Shown here piece after piece: positions 22,213 through 29,807 of a stretch of DNA of 35,660 nucleotides; the first letter of the stretch is position 1; every line of letters begins with the position of its first letter. Source of the stretch: a virus; the IMG/VR virus record IMGVR_UViG_3300030114_000027, positions 1 to 35,660 of that record; one strand, given 5' to 3'. Position numbers and translations under genes: made by a program. A model generated the notes under the pieces. The model saw only the letters and a list, made by a program, of their open reading frames with translations. It made no database searches and was not told where the DNA came from.

Positions 22213-22842
22213 TCAATCTTCGTGGCTATATGTTCTATATATTTCTCTTTCTCGGTGCAATTCAGAGCCGTACTTAGTAAGTAAAAACTCTTTGTGCATT
22301 TCTATTATTTCGTCTGGGGTGAATGGGTCGTCGTCGTTATACATTACTCCCTTTATTGGTTCACTATTATTATAAACTTTGGAGATAATTTTGTTGGTGC
22401 AACCTTTCAGATATAATGAGAATACAACTCTGTTCATTCCAGTCAATCCTTCCAATAAATTTATACCGTTTAAAATAAATTTGTTTTCTTCCGGAACTAT
22501 GCAAGTATCAATGTCTGAACCAAAATCGTATTCTATATCGTCCATGCGAACTTTATAATTTTCACGGGCGATGTACTTCATAAAATCTTTGGATTTATTT
22601 GAACACGCGGCTTCTAAATAATACTTTAATGGTACTGGTTTTGCATAACCCTCAAGTTTGTATTTTCTCCAACGCTTCCCGTAAGATTTAATCGAGGTGA
22701 AAATTTTAATTTTAAATTCTTGTAATAAATCTTCGTATTGATACGACAGTTCAGAGTAGGAGTAAATTTTGTTGGCATATTTTTTAGCCAAATGTTCATA
22801 TCTGTCGTAGAGCACTTCAGACATTTGTTTTTTGATTTCCAT
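22213..22842 (-). CDS. Sigma-70-like transcription factor (209 aa)
   Basis: Residues 16-95 have sigma region-2-like character: HLAKKYANKIYS, YQYEDLLQEFKIKIFTSIKSYG and then a Tyr/Lys-rich helix toward ARENYKVR. Residues about 125-165 form a possible region-4-like helix-turn-helix (MNRVVFSLYLKGCTNKIISKVY). This pattern is seen in short phage sigma factors and late regulators. It is the first gene after a promoter-like TATCTTTG box (22877-22884), and an inverted repeat lies upstream of that box, so it may be made early and be autoregulated. It has no obvious sequence identity to the other sigma-like gene at 7888-8508, so the two may act at different times or promoters. Confidence 0.65.
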   Translation of the reverse strand: MEIKKQMSEVLYDRYEHLAKKYANKIYSYSELSYQYEDLLQEFKIKIFTSIKSYGKRWRKYKLEGYAKPVPLKYYLEAACSNKSKDFMKYIARENYKVRMDDIEYDFGSDIDTCIVPEENKFILNGINLLEGLTGMNRVVFSLYLKGCTNKIISKVYNNSEPIKGVMYNDDDPFTPDEIIEMHKEFLLTKYGSELHREREIYRTYSHED

Positions 22843-22876
22843 TTTAAATTTACGATTTAGTATTACAATTATGGTA

Positions 22877-22884
22877 CAAAGATA
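22877..22884 (-). promoter_or_regulatory. Bacteroidota-type promoter -7 box
   Basis: On the minus strand the sequence TATCTTTG followed by TACC fits the TAnnTTTG -7 consensus of the primary Bacteroidota sigma factor. It is 35 bases upstream of the sigma-like gene's ATG, a typical distance. No clear -33 TTG was seen at the usual spacing. This is also the best host-range clue in the window. Confidence 0.6.
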
Positions 22885-22891
22885 ATATATT

Positions 22892-22908
22892 TTAGGACTA
22901 GAACCTAA
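22892..22908. promoter_or_regulatory. Inverted repeat overlapping the upstream promoter region (possible operator)
   Basis: TTAGG and CCTAA form a 5-bp inverted repeat with a 7-nt centre (plus strand TTAGGACTAGAACCTAA), beginning 7 bases upstream of the TATCTTTG box. It occupies the place where a -33 element would lie, so a bound dimer could block or replace sigma contact there. Short and unproven. Confidence 0.35.
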
Positions 22909-22985
22909 TGTTTTTGTATTTATTTTTAAATTTAGCCAAAGATTTAACTAATTTTAAAAATATAACGCGAATCGTCAACTAAACA

Positions 22986-23420
22986 TTATAATATTCGGCA
23001 TATTTTGTCGCTGTCTAAAACGACTGAAGAACCCGTTTTCTTGCAGGTTAATTCGAAAGTATGATAATCGATTTGACTATGTAAAATCCAAACTGAACCT
23101 GAATAGGAAAATTCACTGCCTAACGAATAATAATTGACAAAGTCAAGCTCCGACATTCTAAATGTAGGATTCCCCATGTCATCAAATAATTCTTTATGGA
23201 ATTTATCTCTCGTGAGTTTATCGTTAATAACGCTATTCAAGTTATTTCTTTCGGCAATATTATTAATCTTATCTGCTTTGAAAGCCATCACCTTTTGGTA
23301 ATATTGCTTATCTTTTACATTATAATATATCTTCCTTTTAAAATCAGCAATCAAATATTCTTTTTGAACCACTTCAAAATATCCCGCTACTGATAAATTC
23401 CTCGATTTAACTTCGTCCAT
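22986..23420 (-). CDS. Hypothetical protein downstream of primase (144 aa)
   Basis: No family is recognised. I start at the ATG at 23420, which overlaps the primase stop (TGATG); a GTG one codon upstream is less likely. The first 60 residues are mixed helical and strand and basic; the middle (about 60-90) contains a helical KLTRDKFHKELFDDMG segment. The C-terminal 55 residues look beta-rich with Tyr, Ser and one paired-Cys-like stretch (ELTCKKTGSS). Coupling to primase suggests a replication accessory, but no motif supports a specific job. Confidence 0.65.
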   Translation of the reverse strand: MDEVKSRNLSVAGYFEVVQKEYLIADFKRKIYYNVKDKQYYQKVMAFKADKINNIAERNNLNSVINDKLTRDKFHKELFDDMGNPTFRMSELDFVNYYSLGSEFSYSGSVWILHSQIDYHTFELTCKKTGSSVVLDSDKICRIL

Positions 23421-24367
23421 CACATTTTTACTTTTGAAATAATATTTTCACTAAACTCTCTTGGTCTGCGCAATCTTGTGAAAACTTCTAACGCTTCCTC
23501 GTCGCTGCATTCATCTATATCTTTCTTCAACGTAAATGTTATATTTGTAAAAAAGTTTTTTTCTAGTTCAAACCCATATTTTTTTATTTCTTTTAGCGCG
23601 TCAAAGTCATAAAGCAATATTACATTAATGATTCCTTTGCTTTTTAGTTTTTCAATTTGCCAAGGACTTATTTTTTTGCCAAATGTGCAACAACATTTAA
23701 CAGTTGGACAATTATCAAGTTCTAAAACTCTGTCTACTGCCACCTTATCAAATCTTCCTTCGACTAATATAGCCGTTGCCGTAATGTCTTTTATTATTTC
23801 ATCAAAGCCGTCTAATAATTTAGAAAAATCAGTTCCAGCGCTATTATTATATCTTAATCTGTCTTTTGGCACTTTTTTGTTTGCGTATCTACCGACGAAC
23901 CCTCTTATTTTTAAATTGTCGTAAATGGGGAATAAAACATACCCCTTATATTTAGAAATAATATTTGCTTCTCCAAACTGGTATCTTATAAAATGTTTTT
24001 TGTTTAACCCTCGGCTAGACAAATAATCGCTTTTGTCAAAAACTTTCCATCCCGCTGGCATCTTAACAATAGGCAAATCTTCAAGAGTTATTTTTTCATC
24101 TTCTTCCACAAAACCAACTCCATTGATTGAATCTCTAAATTCTATTGTCGCTCCTTCTAATAAGTATGACTTGTTCAGGAAACGTAACAATTTATATATA
24201 GAACCTGATTCTCCGCACTTTTTACAGTCCCAGCGCTGTGTTACCTTCGATATATAAAAATGTTGGCTTTTACCGCAAAAAGGACAGTCACAAATGTACT
24301 GTCCTCTGGTGTTTAACTTACTATTTACAAGTAACACATTTAAATCTGAATCGTCTATTTTATTCAT
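23420..24367 (-). CDS. dnaG: DnaG-like TOPRIM primase (315 aa)
   Basis: An RNA primase for lagging-strand and origin priming. A zinc-binding head is at the N-terminus (C28-PF-C31 and C48-KK-C51, part of a CHC2-like knuckle set). A TOPRIM domain follows with ILVEGRFDKVAVDR (E203) and LLYDFDA (D254, D256), the metal-binding acidic triad. Length 315 is shorter than bacterial DnaG (about 580), because the helicase-binding C-terminal domain is absent or replaced by the short tail after residue 270. The ATG overlaps the stop region of the helicase gene by 8 bases, so helicase and primase are made together. Confidence 0.9.
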   Translation of the reverse strand: MNKIDDSDLNVLLVNSKLNTRGQYICDCPFCGKSQHFYISKVTQRWDCKKCGESGSIYKLLRFLNKSYLLEGATIEFRDSINGVGFVEEDEKITLEDLPIVKMPAGWKVFDKSDYLSSRGLNKKHFIRYQFGEANIISKYKGYVLFPIYDNLKIRGFVGRYANKKVPKDRLRYNNSAGTDFSKLLDGFDEIIKDITATAILVEGRFDKVAVDRVLELDNCPTVKCCCTFGKKISPWQIEKLKSKGIINVILLYDFDALKEIKKYGFELEKNFFTNITFTLKKDIDECSDEEALEVFTRLRRPREFSENIISKVKM

Positions 24368-25709
24368 CCCAAGTGGCGTTCATGGTTTTCTTTCTGTCAT
24401 AAAATCTCGAGAAAGCAAAATTGTTGTATATAAATATCGGGTCTCCATTTTGATAATCCCTCAACTTGTCGGTGTGGAGTCGCATTATTTCTTCTTTCAT
24501 TTCGTCACGCGTTTGATTTATTGTAACGAAAATATCAAATGGGCGAATCTTGCCCTTGTCTTCTGATAAATTAGCGCGGGTGATTACAAATGCTGGGTCG
24601 TTTCGTTGTTCTTCAGGTATGGAATTACTTTGAGTTGCCGTGTGTACAACAGCATTAAATTCCATCGCTAATTGCTTCATGCCTTTTGCTAATTTAGCTT
24701 GACGGAAACGTTCTTCGCTCGGTGAGTAATTATGCCCGTCTCCAACTTCTACCAATTCTAAATAGTCAATAACTATTACATCAATCTTGCCGTGAGCCTT
24801 CTCCATTTCCTTCAACTCACGATGAATATCAACGAGCGTCTTTCCTCCCCAATTTTCTTCTGACGAAACAAATATATCAGACTTGCGTAATTTCTTAATT
24901 ATCCTTTTGGAAATTTCCATGCGCTTGTCTGTAATATTCCCCATCTTTACGTCAGAATATAATGTACCAGTCCAAGCAGCATCGTACCTATTTAAGCATT
25001 GCTCCCTCGTGCCTTCAAGTTGAAAATGTGCTACTCTGTGACCATTACGCGCAGCGGCAACTCCAACGTGTACCAGACATTGAGATTTACCAGAGCCTGA
25101 ATCTCCCAACCAAAGCACACATTCACCCGTTTCCGGACCTCCAAATTGTCCGCCTAACCTATAATCAAGTTCATCAATATTAGTCGGAACTTTAAAACGG
25201 AAATTATAATCTTCGGATTTACGCTTAGTTTGTCGTTCTTCAAAATCATTAAAAACGCTTTCAAACTTCGCATTTTGAATACTGAACTTAGATATATCGT
25301 CAGCGTACTTTATCAATAAATCATATGAGGCATCCTTTTCTCCTCTATTATAGGCTTCAACTATCTTATCATTAGCCTCAAGGAATTTCATTTGCTTGAT
25401 GTAACGCTCAAAAGTTTCGACTATTAATTCAGCTTCATTTTCGTTGGTTGGCTCAAAATCTTTTATTTCTTTTATTTTGTCAAGAATGTCCTCGTCATCA
25501 ATAAATTCTTGTTGCATTTGTCCGATAGTCGGAACCACCCCCGTTTTATCATAACGCTTGGTTATCCATTGCCACATTCTTTTTTCTGATTCTTCTTGCA
25601 GGTAGGAAAATTTCAGATACTGCTTAGCAATATCCATTATAGTACGTTTCTGAAGTGCAACAGCCAATAACTCCACAATAAAATTCTCAGCCAGTTTGTT
25701 ATTCGCCAT
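24360..25709 (-). CDS. dnaB: DnaB-like replicative helicase (449 aa)
   Basis: A hexameric 5'-3' replicative helicase of the RecA-fold DnaB/SF4 family. Residues 1-145 form the all-helical N-terminal domain. The ATPase core has Walker A GDSGSGKS (202-209), FQLEGTREQCLNRYDAA (about 229-245) in the H1a position, Walker B VIVIDYLELV (311-320, D315) and the later HTATQSNS (about 355-362), which fits the DnaB H3 Gln. Length matches DnaB (about 450-470). It sits between the possible helicase loader and primase, overlapping both by 8-11 bases, so these genes probably make one priming-helicase complex. Confidence 0.9.
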   Translation of the reverse strand: MANNKLAENFIVELLAVALQKRTIMDIAKQYLKFSYLQEESEKRMWQWITKRYDKTGVVPTIGQMQQEFIDDEDILDKIKEIKDFEPTNENEAELIVETFERYIKQMKFLEANDKIVEAYNRGEKDASYDLLIKYADDISKFSIQNAKFESVFNDFEERQTKRKSEDYNFRFKVPTNIDELDYRLGGQFGGPETGECVLWLGDSGSGKSQCLVHVGVAAARNGHRVAHFQLEGTREQCLNRYDAAWTGTLYSDVKMGNITDKRMEISKRIIKKLRKSDIFVSSEENWGGKTLVDIHRELKEMEKAHGKIDVIVIDYLELVEVGDGHNYSPSEERFRQAKLAKGMKQLAMEFNAVVHTATQSNSIPEEQRNDPAFVITRANLSEDKGKIRPFDIFVTINQTRDEMKEEIMRLHTDKLRDYQNGDPIFIYNNFAFSRFYDRKKTMNATWDE

Positions 25710-26286
25710 ATCCTCTTTTTAAATATATTTTATTGTATTCTTGTTTCAATAATAATTTGCATTCATTTTTGTTAGAACACATCACACAAAAGGAACTTTT
25801 ATGGAAGTACAACGTTGTAGTTGCTATGCACCATAAAAATCCTCGGTCGGTGTTTAAATGTAAAGCTTTTTGTTTTTCTTCCCTTTGAATTAGGGTAACG
25901 ACTATTTCATTAATCTTAGAATTACGTTTAATAACGTTGATGTTATGTCGGATTTTTAGTCCAGCCCGCGTCATAAAAACATTCATTTCCATAGAGCACA
26001 TATTCCAACGCTTTATCGCTGCTGCACCGAATATCCAACTAATTCGTACACGACGGGAGTAATCAATGTCAGAACCTTCATTAAACCAACTCTGCATGCC
26101 GTATTCTAAGAACTTCCTTATAAAGTCTTCGCCTATCGCGTCACCGAAATAATCCATGAAAGCATCAAAACTTTTTACGTCAGTGTCGTTGCACTTCAAT
26201 GGGTGTTTTTTCTTAGTAATTTGCTCAAGCAACTCAATTAAAGTGTCTACCGCGTATCTGAATAATCTTTGTCTTTTCTTGTTCAT
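25699..26286 (-). CDS. Hypothetical protein beside the replicative helicase, possible helicase loader (195 aa)
   Basis: A mostly helical protein. Residues about 40-75 hold FDAFMDYFGDAIGEDFIRKF and then a Trp/Asn-containing helix; residues about 80-105 contain RVRISWIFGAAAIKRW. Near the C-terminus a Cys set (FCVMCSNKNEC, about 167-177) may bind zinc. There is no AAA+ motif, so it is not a DnaC-type ATPase loader. Position immediately upstream of the DnaB-like gene (11-base overlap) is the only argument for a loader role, comparable to T4 gp59, and similarity to gp59 was not established. It could instead be a regulator or endonuclease subunit. Confidence 0.65.
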   Translation of the reverse strand: MNKKRQRLFRYAVDTLIELLEQITKKKHPLKCNDTDVKSFDAFMDYFGDAIGEDFIRKFLEYGMQSWFNEGSDIDYSRRVRISWIFGAAAIKRWNMCSMEMNVFMTRAGLKIRHNINVIKRNSKINEIVVTLIQREEKQKALHLNTDRGFLWCIATTTLYFHKSSFCVMCSNKNECKLLLKQEYNKIYLKRGYGE

Positions 26287-27786
26287 TTATTTTCGAAACC
26301 ATTTAGATATCCAGCGTTCAAGAGTGGGAAAACAATCGTCAACTGAAGTGTCTAAAATTCCGACTTCATCTTCCCCGATTGCATTTATATAAGCGTTTAA
26401 CCTTGCTTCGGAATGTTCGCTAAAATACAAAGAATACACATCAAAAAAATCAATAATCAAACTTCTATCCTTTGAAGCGGTTGTTCCTAAAACACGCCCC
26501 TTCTTCTGAATAGTGTTGGCATCTTCAAGACCACCATCGACATTTATCAATACTTCAACCTCGCTTACCGTAACCCCCTTCTTGAATATCCCCGACGCCA
26601 ATAAAAATCCTCCGCTTTCTTTCAAGAAGTTATTCTTTGCTTCTTCACGTTCTTCGCTTTTAGTGCCACCGTGTATGAACTTAATGCCGCTCGCTTTAGA
26701 AATATTTTTGCCATGGTCTATATTCTGAAATAAAATCAATGTTTTCAGGTTTAACCTTTTCAAAATGTCAATAACGTGAAACAACGTGTTATTGCGTATC
26801 ACATTCTCAAATATTATCTTTTTGCGGTATTCATTATAATCTGTATTATCTTCCATCTCCGACCCGTAATCCACTTGATTGTGGTCCAATAAAAGCATAA
26901 ACACCTTATAATCGCTCAATACCTTTCGGTCTCTTAAAGTGGATTCTTTAATGGTATACACAACTCCGCCAGACCAAGCTTGAAGTTTTAAATTTTGAAT
27001 AAATGAATTGGTTCTGTACGGAGTAGCTGAAAGACAAAGTAAATAATCAATCTTATGGCATTTCTTATAAATAGATAATCTTGTGTCTGAGCAGTTGTCA
27101 TGTATCTCGTCCACGCAAAGAAATTTCAAATACTTTAAATACTCCAACATCTTTTTCTTTTTTGCCTTATCTCGGCATCTAGGCGATACGGCTTGTTGGA
27201 TAGTTTGTATCATGGCCACTGTAACCAAATAGTTTGTGTCGACCTTTCCTGAACGTATCTCTCCAATTTCTATGCCCCCATACGGTTCAAAAAATTCCTT
27301 TATATCTCCAACCGCTTGACTGAACAAAACATCGGTGTCAACCACAAATAAAAACTTGTCTGTTGGGTTATTTGCGTTGAATATACGTATTATTTCGGAA
27401 GCAATGAATGTTTTACCACCTCTTGTTGGAACTACAATTATACCGAAATGTTTTTCAAAGAATGCCTTAACAGCTTCGGATTGATGGTCATATTTCCCAA
27501 ACATACGAGAATCAATAATTGTATCCGCTGGAAGTTCAAATTCATAATTGTATAAAACATACGTTATATCATTTTCGTTCAAATAAGCTTCCAATACGCT
27601 TAGCATACCAATCTTGAATGTATAAATACGCTTATCAAACATTTCGCTGTACTTCTTAGCGGCGTATGGGTCTGGGTTCTTAAACGATAGTGCTTTCCCC
27701 ACATGCTTCAACCCAATCTTAGTAGATTTAGCAAAACTGAACTCAAAATTATTTATTCTCTCAATAGATACAACAGGTTGTTTCAT
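26287..27786 (-). CDS. uvsW: UvsW-like superfamily 2 DNA helicase (499 aa)
   Basis: An ATP-dependent branch-specific helicase. After an N-terminal domain (about 1-95), the SF2 motifs follow: Q-motif YDHQSEAV (Q102), Walker A VPTRGGKT (119-126), Walker B CVDEIHD (224-230), motif III LSATPYR (252-258), motif V-like ASGIFKKGVTVSEVEVLI, and motif VI TIQKKGRVLG. T4 UvsW is 503 residues with the same motif order. It unwinds D-loops, R-loops and Holliday-type branches, converting recombination intermediates or removing R-loops as replication changes mode. It is the first gene after the leader and terminator at 27787-28074. Confidence 0.88.
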   Translation of the reverse strand: MKQPVVSIERINNFEFSFAKSTKIGLKHVGKALSFKNPDPYAAKKYSEMFDKRIYTFKIGMLSVLEAYLNENDITYVLYNYEFELPADTIIDSRMFGKYDHQSEAVKAFFEKHFGIIVVPTRGGKTFIASEIIRIFNANNPTDKFLFVVDTDVLFSQAVGDIKEFFEPYGGIEIGEIRSGKVDTNYLVTVAMIQTIQQAVSPRCRDKAKKKKMLEYLKYLKFLCVDEIHDNCSDTRLSIYKKCHKIDYLLCLSATPYRTNSFIQNLKLQAWSGGVVYTIKESTLRDRKVLSDYKVFMLLLDHNQVDYGSEMEDNTDYNEYRKKIIFENVIRNNTLFHVIDILKRLNLKTLILFQNIDHGKNISKASGIKFIHGGTKSEEREEAKNNFLKESGGFLLASGIFKKGVTVSEVEVLINVDGGLEDANTIQKKGRVLGTTASKDRSLIIDFFDVYSLYFSEHSEARLNAYINAIGEDEVGILDTSVDDCFPTLERWISKWFRK

Positions 27787-27821
27787 TTCTTAATATTTTA
27801 CAGGAGAAAGGATAAAGAAGA

Positions 27822-27891
27822 AGACCACCCCCTCTCCCCTCTTTGGGTTACTTTACAGTATGAAAGTCGTGAGTTGTTAATAGACCACCCC
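27822..27891 (-). repeat. Direct repeat GGGGTGGTCT, two copies
   Basis: AGACCACCCC on the plus strand occurs at 27822-27831 and 27882-27891, 60 bp apart (about six helical turns), in the leader before the UvsW-like gene. A match of ten bases in a 288-bp leader would be unusual by chance. It may mark a binding site for a regulator or for the phage's own sigma-like factors. Confidence 0.45.
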
Positions 27892-28023
27892 TTGTTCAGA
27901 CCGAAACAGAGCTCACACGTTAGTCTTAAACTTTGAACGGAAAATGCCGATTTAAAAGCATTCTAAGCAATCTTGAAAGCTCTTTCATATAAGTAATTGA
28001 ACCCATATAGAAAGTTTATTAAC

Positions 28024-28054
28024 AAAAAGAGCGGGCATAAATAGCTCGCTCTTT
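28024..28054 (-). terminator. Terminator of the tail gene block
   Basis: On the minus strand AAAGAGCG plus three more pairs (with one G.U) forms an 11-bp stem around a 7-nt loop, then T5-GTT. It lies 20 bases past the stop of the last tail gene and separates late-type structural genes from replication genes. Confidence 0.88.
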
Positions 28055-28074
28055 AGATGCATTAAGTAATCAAG

Positions 28075-28890
28075 TTATACGAGGTTGGTGCCGTCCCAAA
28101 TGTAACTTGCATTATTATAAATATAAATTGTTCCTTCAGATGGAGTTACACCTGAATCAAAAACATAATCTCCATCAGGTTGTATTATTGTGTGAATCTT
28201 ACTGTCTGTCGTTGAAAAATATTTATCACCTAGAACCAACAAGCGAGGATCGGGCAAATCTCCATTTATTGATAAAAGTCTAACCGAAGGATTTGAATAA
28301 CCTAAAAATGGCTGTGTTTCCCAACCTTGAAAAATTCTTGAATAAAATCCGTTATTTGAAAAGTTTGGATCTCCTTTTACCGAAACTATTTCTCCTAATG
28401 AAATGGATAACCCGTCAATTCCAATAGGTGCGGCAGAATCGGCATTCATTACAGATTTTAAGTTATAGGTCTTTCGTACATTCAAAACTCTTGTGTAATT
28501 GTTAGTTTGATTAACAACCGTAACGCTTGTCGCGAATACCTTTGATTCCCAATATTTAGTATTCCACATTAATATTACAATCGCTCCAGAAGTATCTGTA
28601 GTTGTTACAGTTATCTTTGATCCGTTGGCGTCATAAAAATTAGCAAATTCAACTGAACTTCCTTTGTCGACTCCGGATATATAACTAACACGTGAATTAT
28701 CGGGTTGTATTGGAACCGTACTAGCTGTAGCGAAACCAGTCAAAGCTGATTGTGTGGCTAACTCTAATCCCCTTACATAATCCAGCAAACTCAATGCATA
28801 AGCTTGTTCACTTGCCGGAGTTATTTCAGTTCCAACCGCTCTTCCTAAAAGAGCAGATATTATCAAATCTTTAGTATCGTTATATCCCAT
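28075..28890 (-). CDS. Putative tail/baseplate structural protein (271 aa)
   Basis: I start at ATG 28890 (MGYNDTKDLI), because the longer open frame up to 28953 overlaps the upstream gene's end for no reason. Residues 1-60 are a helical stretch rich in Ala, Leu and Thr. The rest is beta-rich with many Asn, Thr, Ser and Gly, and no Cys is evident. The last 50 residues (KYFSTTDSKIHTI to YIYNNASYIWDGT) have the strand-and-turn pattern common to C-terminal domains of phage fibre and baseplate proteins. It is the last gene before the strong terminator. Function within the virion is inferred only from location and composition. Confidence 0.7.
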   Translation of the reverse strand: MGYNDTKDLIISALLGRAVGTEITPASEQAYALSLLDYVRGLELATQSALTGFATASTVPIQPDNSRVSYISGVDKGSSVEFANFYDANGSKITVTTTDTSGAIVILMWNTKYWESKVFATSVTVVNQTNNYTRVLNVRKTYNLKSVMNADSAAPIGIDGLSISLGEIVSVKGDPNFSNNGFYSRIFQGWETQPFLGYSNPSVRLLSINGDLPDPRLLVLGDKYFSTTDSKIHTIIQPDGDYVFDSGVTPSEGTIYIYNNASYIWDGTNLV

Positions 28891-28903
28891 GATTATTTTT
28901 TGT

Positions 28904-29803
28904 TTAAGAATAAGATTCTTGTTGGTAATCTTTATTAAAATTTTCAGTTTCAATCAAATCGTATTCTAAAACGAATTCAACTTCTTCGGAAGTGTTATTT
29001 ATCGTTTTAGCCTTATATTCAGCAAACAAAGTTTCATCGGTTTTGTTGCTGCTTTTTTTAATTATACGTTGTATCCAAAGACCAATAGCGCTTCCTGACA
29101 AAAATGGCTCATCTTCGTTAGTTAAAGCAACAGTATTATCGGCTTTGTTTTGATACGTACCGTCAAACTGCAGTACTAACTCACCGTCTGTTATAAAAGA
29201 GCACACCTCGGGCACTGATACTACCGCTTCGTCAGTTCTTTCTATCCTAAGAGTATCATCGGTTAGACGCTTAACCGTATATTCGGTATCTTCAAGAGCC
29301 GAATCAATTGCGCTATATGTTCCGTATAATCCTTCAAAAGATACTTCGCACATTATATCAAATGGGTATAATACAAATGTTTCTCCAACAGCTGCTGGTT
29401 TTTCTATCTTTATATTTACCCCCGCTCTAAAAAATGAAGCTGAACAAAACTCGGCTTGGATAGGCTCTTGATATCTATTTGCTATTTTCTCCATGAATAA
29501 ATCAGGTCCAACCGAAACGGCTGCCACTCTAAACTCGGCCAAGTTTGTATCGTCTCCAATAATTTTTAAAGTAACATTTTTTACAGGAAATTCAAACTTA
29601 TTTATCAAACAAATTCCAACGACTTCTTTTTGTCTTTTCTCTAAAGTCAAAGAAGATATCAAATCAAATATCCCATTAACCGCGGCATTTGGAACTGGCG
29701 AAGAAGAAACAAATCCGCCCAAGCTTCTCATAGGATCATTTTGAAGAAAATCACCTCCTGATTTTACGAGTGAAGAGGATGAACCTGTTAAGTATATCAT
29801 CAT
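28904..29803 (-). CDS. Putative virion structural protein (299 aa)
   Basis: Starts MMIYLTGSSSSLVKS, followed by GGFVSSSPVPNAAVNGIFD. This Gly/Ser-rich opening and the later beta-strand repeats are typical of tail or baseplate proteins in phages of Bacteroidota, although I cannot name a family. The middle has alternating hydrophobic strands (KNVTLKIIGDD, FVLYPFDIMCEV). The C-terminal part carries a helical IQRIIKKSSNKTDE segment. It is four bases from the next gene upstream and closely spaced from the last tail gene. Likely part of the distal tail. Confidence 0.7.
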   Translation of the reverse strand: MMIYLTGSSSSLVKSGGDFLQNDPMRSLGGFVSSSPVPNAAVNGIFDLISSLTLEKRQKEVVGICLINKFEFPVKNVTLKIIGDDTNLAEFRVAAVSVGPDLFMEKIANRYQEPIQAEFCSASFFRAGVNIKIEKPAAVGETFVLYPFDIMCEVSFEGLYGTYSAIDSALEDTEYTVKRLTDDTLRIERTDEAVVSVPEVCSFITDGELVLQFDGTYQNKADNTVALTNEDEPFLSGSAIGLWIQRIIKKSSNKTDETLFAEYKAKTINNTSEEVEFVLEYDLIETENFNKDYQQESYS

Positions 29804-29807
29804 AATA

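Larger units (their letters stand above)
27787..28074 (-). other. 288-bp leader between the tail module and the UvsW gene
   Basis: The longest gene-free stretch in the window. It holds the terminator of the tail block (28024-28054) and two copies of GGGGTGGTCT (minus strand) 60 bases apart. A purine/pyrimidine-rich run CCCCCTCTCCCC (plus strand) lies near 27829-27840. A possible 26-codon frame (27926-28006, MGSITYMKELSRLL...) is present, with no near junction to support it. I see no TAnnTTTG box; a phage-type promoter for the replication block is presumed to lie here. Confidence 0.5.

Noticed and set aside
21721-22284. 187-codon plus-strand open frame
   Set aside because: It is the shadow of the Lys/Ala/Glu-rich gene on the minus strand and has low-complexity Ser/Phe/Ala sequence.
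28891-28953. 21-residue N-terminal extension of the last tail gene (MKLKILIKITNKN...)
   Set aside because: It overlaps the end of the preceding gene, is Lys/Ile/Asn-rich, and ATG 28890 has a normal position just after the upstream stop.
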